Positions 35,347 to 41,797 of a stretch of 64,000 nucleotides of DNA are shown here, in pieces. Made by a program: the position numbers and the translations under genes. The stretch's first letter is position 1; every line of letters begins with the position of its first letter. This stretch comes from Bradyrhizobium sp. 141 (lineage in GTDB: Bacteria; Pseudomonadota; Alphaproteobacteria; Rhizobiales; Xanthobacteraceae): the NCBI RefSeq assembly GCF_023074055.1, contig NZ_JADPKR010000055.1, positions 62,001 to 126,000 of the forward strand. Direction: 5' to 3'. The notes under the pieces are model-generated. The model made no database searches and was not told the origin of the DNA. It saw only the letters and a list, made by a program, of their open reading frames with translations.

Positions 35347-35365
35347 GACTCAAGAACTCTGACTC
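35291..35365. promoter_or_regulatory. Cluster of four GANTC methylation sites at the ccrM start
   Basis: GACTC occurs at 35291-35295, 35336-35340, 35347-35351 and 35361-35365: two inside the first codons of ccrM and two just before its ATG. In Caulobacter, GANTC sites in the ccrM leader allow feedback by methylation state; the same is plausible here. Confidence 0.6.
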
Positions 35366-35427
35366 AGGCGACGCTGTCGGCGACGCGGGACCAAACAACC
35401 GACTGACCGTTACATTGAAGCGGCAAA

Positions 35428-35444
35428 GTAAAAATCGACTTAAC
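35428..35444 (-). promoter_or_regulatory. Candidate CtrA box upstream of ccrM
   Basis: On the minus strand GTTAA-N7-TTTAC, one mismatch from the alphaproteobacterial CtrA consensus TTAA-N7-TTAA. It lies about 82-98 bp before the ccrM start codon. In Caulobacter CtrA activates ccrM directly. Confidence 0.4.
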
Positions 35445-35579
35445 CCGCCGCTTTCGTGAGCAGGCCTCGCATCGCGGTTTGCACGTGCGTTGTCGTGCGC
35501 ATTCGCCGCGAATTACAGTGTGTTTCGCAATTCCCTGCGTCGCGGGAGAAGCTCCGGCTCCAAAAAAGCTCAAATTTCT

Positions 35580-35616
35580 CTCGGAAAAAATTGCTCGACC
35601 CTCGGAAAAAATTGCT
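35580..35616. repeat. Tandem 16-bp direct repeat, 21-bp period
   Basis: CTCGGAAAAAATTGCT at 35580-35595 and identically at 35601-35616, separated by CGACC. A related GCAATTTTTGCC lies at 35641-35652. Two-helical-turn spacing suggests two protein-binding sites on one face of the DNA. Confidence 0.8.
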
Positions 35617-35777
35617 GGCATCGGCATGTTGCCGCACTAGGCAATTTTTGCCGGCCACGATATTGATAAAGGCAACGGAAATTTTACCTGTGTGGCGCGT
35701 TGAGCCTTAGCGCTCTTGCGCCCGACGAGACTGCATCAGGGACCCCGGAAGTTGGGGACTCCAAAGGGAAAGCCGCC

Positions 35778-36713
35778 ATGCGTTACGATGACTTCCGCCG
35801 CAGCGACGACATCGAGGATCGTCGCGATGATGGTGGCGGCGGCGGAGGAGGAGGCGGGTTCGGCCTGCCCATGGGCGGCGGCGGGCTCGGCATCGGCACC
35901 ATCATCGTGCTGGGCCTGGTCGGCTACGCCTTCGGCATCGATCCGCGCATCCTGATCGGCGGCGCCGAGATCCTCACCGGCGGCGGCCAGGCGCCGAGCT
36001 ACCAGACCGATCGTCAGTCCACCTCCGCCAAGCGCGGCGCGCCGACCGACGAGATGGGCAGCATGATCTCCGGCATCCTCGGCGAGATCGACGATCGCTG
36101 GAGCGAAATCTTCCAGGCCTCGGGCCAGTCCTACACCGGTCCGAAGGTCGTGCTGTTCCGCAACGCCACCAATGGCGGCCGCTGCGGCCGGGCGGAGTCG
36201 GCGATGGGGCCGTTCTATTGTCCGCCGGATCGCACCATCTTCCTCGATACCAGCTTCTTCCGCGAGGTCGAGACGCGCTTCCGCGGCTGCTCCGGCAAGT
36301 CGGCGTGCAATTTCACCACCGCCTACATCATCGCGCATGAAGCCGGCCATCACATCCAGAACCTGCTCGGCATCATTCCGCGCGTGACGCGGCTGCAGCA
36401 GCAGGCCGGCTCGAAGGCGGAAGCGAATGCGCTCCAGGTGAAGGTCGAGTTGCAGGCCGACTGCCTGTCCGGCGTCTGGGTCAATCGCGAGGCGAAGAAG
36501 CGTCCGAACTTCCTTGAGCCCGGCGACATCGACGCCGCGCTGACCACGGCCAGTGCGATCGGCGACGACACGCTGCAGCGTCAGTCCACGGGACGCGTCG
36601 TGCCTGACTCCTTCACCCATGGCTCGGCCGCGCAACGCAAGCAGTGGTTCATGACCGGCTACCAGCAGGGTACGGTCCAGGCCTGCAACACGTTCGGCGG
36701 CGGGGCGATGTAG
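35778..36713 (+). CDS. YpfJ-family neutral zinc metallopeptidase
   Basis: A 311-residue protein. After a Gly-rich segment (residues 17-35) comes one membrane helix (GTIIVLGLVGYAFGI), a linker, then the peptidase domain with zinc motif HEAGHH (H187, E188, H191). GRAESAMGPFYCPPDRTIFLD and LQADCLSGVWVN are family hallmarks. Physiological substrate unknown. ATG 35778 follows AAAGGGA; the frame extends upstream without family sequence. Confidence 0.93.
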   Translation: MRYDDFRRSDDIEDRRDDGGGGGGGGGFGLPMGGGGLGIGTIIVLGLVGYAFGIDPRILIGGAEILTGGGQAPSYQTDRQSTSAKRGAPTDEMGSMISGILGEIDDRWSEIFQASGQSYTGPKVVLFRNATNGGRCGRAESAMGPFYCPPDRTIFLDTSFFREVETRFRGCSGKSACNFTTAYIIAHEAGHHIQNLLGIIPRVTRLQQQAGSKAEANALQVKVELQADCLSGVWVNREAKKRPNFLEPGDIDAALTTASAIGDDTLQRQSTGRVVPDSFTHGSAAQRKQWFMTGYQQGTVQACNTFGGGAM

Positions 36714-36785
36714 CCTGTCGCTCCGGGATGCGCGTAGCGTGAACTATGATGCGCAATTGCGTATCTGGGAATCCAGGAGTAGTGG

Positions 36786-36902
36786 CGTCATCCTGAGGTG
36801 CGCGCCCTTGCGCGCCTCGAAGGATGGCGGAGCTCCCGGCCCATCCTTCGAGGCTCGCCCTGCGGCGCGCTCGCACCGCAGAGCGAGCACCTCAGGATGA
36901 CG
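36786..36902. repeat. Palindromic intergenic element (TCCTGAGGTGCG / CCTCGAAGGATG type), copy 1
   Basis: CGTCATCCTGAGGTGC at left and GCACCTCAGGATGACG at right, with an inner CCTCGAAGGATGG/CCATCCTTCGAGG pair. It lies 30 bp before the moaB start. A less perfect copy is at 58382-58508. Confidence 0.85.
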
Positions 36903-36931
36903 GCGGTGGTTGGGGAAACAGGAGTGAAGTC

Positions 36932-37495
36932 GTGGCCTCCATCGACGAAGCAAAACAGTTCATCCCGCTCAACATCGCGGTGCTCACCGTGTCCGACACG
37001 CGCGTCCTCGCTGACGACAAGTCGGGCCAGACGCTGACCGACCGCCTCCTGGCCGCCGGCCATCATCTCGCAGCGCGCGAGATCGTCACCGACGACGTTG
37101 AAGCGATCCGCACCGTGATCCGCCGCTGGATCGCGGATGCCGGTGTCGACGTCGTCATCACCACCGGCGGCACCGGTTTTACGGGACGCGACGTCACGCC
37201 GGAGGCGATCGAGCCGCTGTTCGAGAAGCGCATGGACGGATTCTCGATCGCGTTCCACATGTTGAGCCACGCCAAGATCGGGACGTCGGCGATCCAGAGT
37301 CGCGCCACAGCGGGGGTCGCGGGTGCGACCTATATCTTCTGCCTGCCAGGCTCCCCCGGCGCCTGCCGCGACGGCTGGGACGGCATCCTTGCAGCGCAGC
37401 TCGACTACCGCACGCGGCCCTGCAACTTCGTCGAGATCATGCCACGCCTGGACGAGCATCTGCGAAGGCCGAAGGCGCAGGGCGCGACGGTGTAA
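36932..37495 (+). CDS. moaB: Molybdenum cofactor biosynthesis protein B
   Basis: A 187-residue MoaB/Mog-fold protein that adenylylates molybdopterin or acts in that step of molybdenum cofactor assembly. Signatures: LNIAVLTVSDTR, VDVVITTGGTGFTGRDVTPEA, and IFCLPGSPGACRDGWDG. Start GTG 36932 has AGGAG 7 nt upstream; starting earlier would run into the palindromic repeat. No other moa genes are adjacent. Confidence 0.93.
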   Translation: MASIDEAKQFIPLNIAVLTVSDTRVLADDKSGQTLTDRLLAAGHHLAAREIVTDDVEAIRTVIRRWIADAGVDVVITTGGTGFTGRDVTPEAIEPLFEKRMDGFSIAFHMLSHAKIGTSAIQSRATAGVAGATYIFCLPGSPGACRDGWDGILAAQLDYRTRPCNFVEIMPRLDEHLRRPKAQGATV

Positions 37496-37535
37496 GCGCG
37501 GATAGCTCTCCGGCGTCTCTCCACACCATCAGTAT

Positions 37536-37625
37536 CGTAGGGTGGGCAAAGCGAAGCGTGCCACCACTCCTGTCGCGATACCGGAACGGTGGGCACGGCG
37601 CTAACGCGCCTTTGCCCACCCTACG
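37536..37625. repeat. GTAGGGTGGGCAAAG palindromic repeat, copy 3
   Basis: CGTAGGGTGGGCAAAGCG at left and CGCCTTTGCCCACCCTACG at right. Downstream of moaB. Confidence 0.92.
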
Positions 37626-37681
37626 ATTCCGGACTCGCGGAGAGAAGGCCCCTTACCCAACCGAATGTGCGTCTACCAGCA

Positions 37682-37740
37682 TCGCTGCCCTCTCCCGCAA
37701 GGGGCGAGGGCGCATTCATGCGCATCTCGCTTCGTGCAGC
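37682..37740. repeat. CTCCCCTTGCGGGAG-type element, copy 2 (half)
   Basis: GCTGCCCTCTCCCGCAAGGG followed by GCGAGGG, TCATGCGC and GTGCAG: matches the right half of the element at 26440-26620. It abuts the stop of the MarR-GNAT gene. Confidence 0.75.
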
Positions 37741-38699
37741 TACAGATCCCGCTCCCACGTCTCGCCGATCAGATCGGCACCGAAGCTGTGGTGCTTCTCT
37801 TCCTTCACGAGCTTGAAGCCGGCACTTTGATAGATGCCGCGCGCGGCCACCAGGATGCTCTGCGTCCACAGCGTCATCTTGCTGTAACCCCTCTCGCGGG
37901 CGCCCTGGATGCATTGCTCGACCAGCGCGCGGCCGACGCCGAGCCCCCGCGCTTTCTTCTCCACCTGCAACAGGCGCAGCTTGGCGATCTCGTCCGTGGC
38001 CTTGACCAGAAAGATCGAGCCGACCGGCTCGCCACCCACTTCCGCGATCCAGCAGTGCTCGCGGGCGGGGTCGTAGTTCTTGATGAACTGTGCGCAGATC
38101 TCGGCGACCAGCGCCTCGTAGCTGATGTCCCAGTTGTAGTCCGCGGCATAGGCGGCGGCCTGGCGGGAGGTGACCCAGCCCATGTCGCCGACGCGATGGC
38201 TGCGCAGCATGAAAGCCGCAGGCTGGCTTCGCCGTTGCTCCAGCACGGCCTCGATGGTCGCCATGGCCTGCGTGAGTCGTGTTGCATCGCCGGCCGAAAG
38301 CTGAGCCAGCATGGCGGCGACCTCGTTTTGCGAGCTCAGGTTCAGCTTGGCGTAGGTTTGGCGGCCCTTGGCGGTGAGGCTGAGCTGGTATTGCCTGCGA
38401 TCCGCCGGCAGGGGCCGTCGCGTGATCAGCCCCTTTTCGTCGAAGCTTTGGACGATGCGGCTGAGATAGCCGGGGTCGAGGCCAAGCTCGATTCCGATCT
38501 CTTTTGCCGCCAGGTCGTCGCGATGCGCGAGTTCATAGAGCACCCGGGCCTCGCTGAGCGAAAACGGGGTCTTTCCAAGGTGCTGGTCGAGCACGCCGAG
38601 CTTGCGGGTGTAGAAGCGGTTGAAGGCGCGGACCGCTGCGATTTGATCGTCGGCGACCGGTTCGGCTGCCGGGATTGATGGCGAAGATCTGGATGGCAT
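37740..38699 (-). CDS. MarR regulator fused to GNAT acetyltransferase
   Basis: A 319-residue fusion. Residues about 15-150 are a MarR winged helix (AARVLYELAH-like SEARVLYELAHRDDLAAKEIG, LDPGYLSRIVQSFDEKGLI, RPLPADRRQYQLSLTAKG). Residues about 165-319 are a GNAT domain (AEVGGEPVGSIFLVK, KARGLGVGRALVEQCIQGAR, YQSAGFKLVKEE) with the acetyl-CoA loop RGLGVGRAL. The two may couple sensing to acetylation of a small molecule. A long palindrome immediately upstream of the start is the probable autoregulatory operator. Confidence 0.92.
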   Translation of the reverse strand: MPSRSSPSIPAAEPVADDQIAAVRAFNRFYTRKLGVLDQHLGKTPFSLSEARVLYELAHRDDLAAKEIGIELGLDPGYLSRIVQSFDEKGLITRRPLPADRRQYQLSLTAKGRQTYAKLNLSSQNEVAAMLAQLSAGDATRLTQAMATIEAVLEQRRSQPAAFMLRSHRVGDMGWVTSRQAAAYAADYNWDISYEALVAEICAQFIKNYDPAREHCWIAEVGGEPVGSIFLVKATDEIAKLRLLQVEKKARGLGVGRALVEQCIQGARERGYSKMTLWTQSILVAARGIYQSAGFKLVKEEKHHSFGADLIGETWERDL

Positions 38700-38703
38700 G
38701 GGA

Positions 38704-38758
38704 CACCTCGATACTTGCCACTGTCAATTAATTATTTGACTTTGGCAAGTATCAGGTG
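38704..38758. promoter_or_regulatory. Long palindromic operator of the MarR-GNAT gene
   Basis: Outer arms CACCT and GATACTTGCCA (38704-38720) pair with TGGCAAGTATC and AGGTG (38743-38758), one base unpaired. Inner GTCAA (38723-38727) pairs with TTGAC (38736-38740) around an AT core TTAATTAT. It ends 5 bp before the start codon. MarR proteins bind such AT-centred palindromes and usually repress themselves. Confidence 0.65.
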
Positions 38759-38761
38759 GCT

Positions 38762-39337
38762 TCAGCCGGTCATGACGATCCGGCTGCGCAGCATGGTCCG
38801 GGACGAGCGGCCGAGCCGCCGCAGCAGCCGCGCCTCGGAACGGCGGGCCTGCGGCGGGTAGCCCCCGATCCGGTCATAATGGTCTCGTGCGATCAAAAGT
38901 CCCTGATCGCTAAGCGGGCCGAAAAGCTTGCGCGCCACGGCGCGGACGATGTCGCGTAATCCGCTATCGGCGTAAGGCGAGCGCGCATAGCGGAATACCG
39001 CAGCACGGTCCCGTCCACTGGCCGCGACGGCCTGAATGAACTGGGTGGTTTCCTCGATCCAGCCGGTTTCCAGCACGGCGCCCGCAGGCAGGAACATCAG
39101 CCATGGCGAGCGGGCCTGGAGTGCGCCGGCAGCGAGCGCGGCGCCTTGCGAGGATCCCTCGAAACCGACGAAACGGCAGCCTGCGACGTCGGCAACGCGC
39201 TCGATGACGCCGTTGCGGGTGCCGTCGACCAGGAGCACTTCCTTGATGATGCCGGCGGCGGCGCCGGGGACCAGCGCGGCCAGAGTCGCCACCGCAGTCT
39301 GCTCGACGCCTTCGGTCGGAATGATGACGCTCAGCAT
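38762..39337 (-). CDS. Family 2 glycosyltransferase-like protein
   Basis: A 191-residue protein beginning with the GT-A strand MLSVIIPTEGVEQTAVATLAAL, followed by EVLLVDGTRNG, EGSSQGAALAAGALQARSPWLMFLPAGAVL and WIEETTQFI. These match the nucleotide-sugar fold of GT2 enzymes. The Asp-x-Asp metal site is not clear (PAG occupies its place), so catalytic activity is uncertain. The C-terminus is Arg-rich. Divergent from the RMD1-family gene. Confidence 0.8.
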   Translation of the reverse strand: MLSVIIPTEGVEQTAVATLAALVPGAAAGIIKEVLLVDGTRNGVIERVADVAGCRFVGFEGSSQGAALAAGALQARSPWLMFLPAGAVLETGWIEETTQFIQAVAASGRDRAAVFRYARSPYADSGLRDIVRAVARKLFGPLSDQGLLIARDHYDRIGGYPPQARRSEARLLRRLGRSSRTMLRSRIVMTG

Positions 39338-39651
39338 GATTAAGGCTTCAATGTCTGCACTTCGGGAGAAGCGTAGCTTGTTATGATGTTGTCATAAACA
39401 CGTGGCGCTGCCGAGCGCAACTTTCTCGCGGTGCATCGGCGTCCGATGGTAAACTGCAGACAGCCATCGCAGCCAAATGTGTCATGGGCAGGCTGGCAAT
39501 GTTGCCGAATGTTTCGGCACAAGCCCATCCCGAGGGTGTTAACCCGTGGTTTTGCGGCGGGATCGCGCAGGCAGTTGGCTCCCGCAAGGAGGATGCGCCT
39601 TGCAAGAAAGGTTCGGGAAATGTGTGACTTTGGTGCCGGCGGAGGTTTCAT
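39338..39651. promoter_or_regulatory. Divergent glycosyltransferase / RMD1 control region
   Basis: A 314-bp gap without a gene. An inverted repeat TTATGATGTTGTCATAA lies at 39381-39397 (6-bp arms, 5-bp spacer), a possible operator 45 bp before the glycosyltransferase start. A GGAGG site precedes ATG 39652. Otherwise nothing recognised. Confidence 0.45.
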
Positions 39652-40491
39652 ATGAACGCCGATCAACTCGCCATTGGTACGGTGTCAACGTCGCCCAAGC
39701 AGGAGGCTGCGCCGACCTTGCGGATCCGGGCGCTGATGCTGGGCGACCGCATCAATGCCTCCGGCCTGGAGATCGGCACGCTGGTGTCCTCGACGCCGGC
39801 CGCCTTCCGCGTCCATGCCGGCCTTGCCGTGATCTTCCGCTACGGCGTCGTGGTGCTGATCGGCCTCCTCCCTTCGGAGGAGAAGGTCCTCGTCGACAAC
39901 CTGAAGTCACGCGTGACCGGAGAGCTCAGCCCCTTTGAGGAGGAGATCGCGCAGGCGCAGCTCTGCAACGATGAGGCCGCCGAGGCGATCCAGCCGGGCG
40001 GGCCGATCTGCCTCGCCAAGTTCTCCGACGACCGGCTGCTGCTGGTTGCGGATGCGCTCGCCAAGAGCACGTCGCTGGCGCGCGACGAGCGCCGCGTCGC
40101 CGCGGTCTTCGATGTGATCGAGCCCTTTGCGCGGGAGCTCGCCGAACGCGGCCGCACGCCGCGCCGGCGCAGGGGCATTCTGCAACTGATCGGCAACGCG
40201 CTGCTGGTGCAGCAGCGCGTCGCCGGTCGCGTCGCGATTGCCGAGAAGCCCGACGTGCTCTGGGAGAAGCCCGAGCTCGACCGGCTCTATTCCCGCCTCG
40301 AGGACGAATACGAACTGAAGGAGCGCCTCGACACGCTCGAACGCAAGCTCACCGCGGTGTCGGAGACCGCCAACGCGCTCACCGACATCATCGACACCCA
40401 GCGCTCGCTCCGCCTCGAGATCGCGGTGGTGGTGTTGATCGTGATCGAGGTCGCGATCGGGTGTTTTCAGATCTGGTCGGGGACGCATTAG
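39652..40491 (+). CDS. RMD1/DUF155-family membrane-anchored protein
   Basis: A 279-residue protein of the RMD1/Sif2/RMND1 family. The core has FRYGVVVLIGLLPSEEK, ALAKSTSLARDERRVAAVFD, LIGNALLVQQRVAGRVAIAEKPDVLWEKPELDRLY and a helical run before a single C-terminal membrane helix (RLEIAVVVLIVIEVAIGCFQ). Yeast and human homologues are mitochondrial proteins needed for respiratory protein synthesis; the bacterial role is not known. GGAGG lies 6 nt before the ATG. Confidence 0.9.
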   Translation: MNADQLAIGTVSTSPKQEAAPTLRIRALMLGDRINASGLEIGTLVSSTPAAFRVHAGLAVIFRYGVVVLIGLLPSEEKVLVDNLKSRVTGELSPFEEEIAQAQLCNDEAAEAIQPGGPICLAKFSDDRLLLVADALAKSTSLARDERRVAAVFDVIEPFARELAERGRTPRRRRGILQLIGNALLVQQRVAGRVAIAEKPDVLWEKPELDRLYSRLEDEYELKERLDTLERKLTAVSETANALTDIIDTQRSLRLEIAVVVLIVIEVAIGCFQIWSGTH

Positions 40492-40527
40492 GGCGGCGGG
40501 AGGGCTATCTCTCCGCGAGTCTGATAT

Positions 40528-40606
40528 CGTAGGGTGGGCAAAGGCGCACTTGCGCCGTGCCCACCAGACAGAGGTGGTGGGCACGCTTCGCTTTGCCCAC
40601 CCTATG
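40528..40606. repeat. GTAGGGTGGGCAAAG palindromic repeat, copy 4
   Basis: CGTAGGGTGGGCAAAGGCGC at left and CTTTGCCCACCCTAT at right. Its right edge overlaps the ackA 3' end: the ackA stop TAG is read from the repeat. Confidence 0.9.
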
Positions 40607-41795
40607 ATACCTGGGTTTTCGTCCGCAGCATCGCGACGCAATGCCGTGCTATCACCTGTTCCTCATTCGTCGGAATGATGAACACTTCGACGGCACTGCC
40701 TCTTCCGCCGATCCGCTCGCGCGCTTCATCATTCGCAGCCGCATCGATCCGCACGCCGAGCCACGCCAGGCGCTCGCCGATCGCGCCGCGGATCTCCTTC
40801 GCATGCTCGCCGATGCCGCCGGTGAAGACCAGGCAGTCGAGCCCGCCAAGCGTGGTCGCCATCATCGCGACCTGCTGCGCCGCCCGGAAGACGAACAGAT
40901 CGACCGCCTCTCGCGCAGCAACCTCGCTACTCGCGAGCAGCGTGCGCATATCCGCGGAGAGGCCGGAGACGCCGAAGAGGCCGGACTCGTGATAGAGCAG
41001 GTGCTGGACATCCTCGACCGACATGTTCTCGTGCTGTTGCAGATAGAGCAGGACGCCGGGATCGATCGTGCCTGAGCGTGTGCCCATCACGAGGCCGTCG
41101 AGCGGCGTCAGCCCCATTGTGGTGTCGATGCTGCGGCCGTCGCGCAGCGCACACAGGCTGGCGCCATTGCCGAGATGCGCGATGACGGTGCGCTTGGCCA
41201 CGACGTCCGGCGCGATTTCCGCGAGCCGTCCCGCGACGTACTCGAACGACAGGCCGTGAAATCCGTAGCGCCGGACGCCGCGCGCCTCATAACGCCTCGG
41301 AATCGCGAAGCGGCGCACGGGCGGCGCGAGGCCGTGGTGGAAGGCCGTGTCGAAACACGCGATCTGCGGCAGCGCAGGCCGGATCGCCGTGAACGTGCGA
41401 ACCGGCGCGAGGCATCGCGGCTGGTGCAGCGGTGCCAGCGGCGTCAATGCCTCCAGCTTCGCGATGACGTCGTCGGTCAGTGCGACCGGGCCTGAATAAT
41501 CGGGTCCACCGTGAACGATGCGGTGGCCGACGGCGCGCAGGCTGCGTTCGCCGAACCGCTCTTCGATGAAGGCGAGCACGTCGGCGAACAGATGGCCGCC
41601 GTCGGCATCCGCCGCTTCTGTTCGCGTCTCGAACAGGTCTTCGCCCGCGGGGTTCCTCACCACGAGCCGAGGTTTTGCCTCGTGCTCGTCGAGCAGGCCC
41701 TTGCAAAGCAGGCTGGGGTCAGTCGCCGAGATCTCGAACAGGCCGAACTTGATGCTCGACGATCCCGCGTTGAGGACGAGAACCGTGTCCGACAT
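40602..41795 (-). CDS. ackA: Acetate kinase
   Basis: A 397-residue ASKHA-fold kinase interconverting acetyl phosphate + ADP and acetate + ATP. It opens with VLVLNAGSSSIKFGLFE, has HRIVHGG, FDTAFHHG, AHLGNGASLCA, GLVMGTRSGTIDPG and LVFTGGIGEHA in order, all family motifs. Starts 2 bp after the stop of the phosphoketolase gene, so the two are surely co-transcribed: phosphoketolase supplies its acetyl phosphate. Confidence 0.96.
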   Translation of the reverse strand: MSDTVLVLNAGSSSIKFGLFEISATDPSLLCKGLLDEHEAKPRLVVRNPAGEDLFETRTEAADADGGHLFADVLAFIEERFGERSLRAVGHRIVHGGPDYSGPVALTDDVIAKLEALTPLAPLHQPRCLAPVRTFTAIRPALPQIACFDTAFHHGLAPPVRRFAIPRRYEARGVRRYGFHGLSFEYVAGRLAEIAPDVVAKRTVIAHLGNGASLCALRDGRSIDTTMGLTPLDGLVMGTRSGTIDPGVLLYLQQHENMSVEDVQHLLYHESGLFGVSGLSADMRTLLASSEVAAREAVDLFVFRAAQQVAMMATTLGGLDCLVFTGGIGEHAKEIRGAIGERLAWLGVRIDAAANDEARERIGGRGSAVEVFIIPTNEEQVIARHCVAMLRTKTQVS

Positions 41796-41797
41796 GG

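Larger units (their letters stand above)
35347..35777. other. Divergent ccrM / YpfJ-like regulatory region
   Basis: A 430-bp AT-richer gap with no gene I accept. It contains GANTC sites, a CtrA-like box and a 16-bp direct repeat, all listed separately. Short minus-strand frames here derive from the repeat (reading AIFSEGRAIFSER) and lack start signals. Confidence 0.6.

Noticed and set aside
35364..35658. Small minus-strand frames between ccrM and the YpfJ-like gene
   Set aside because: They read through the 16-bp direct repeat (SNFFRGSSNFFRE / AIFSEGRAIFSER) and lack start signals; sequence is better explained as regulatory DNA.
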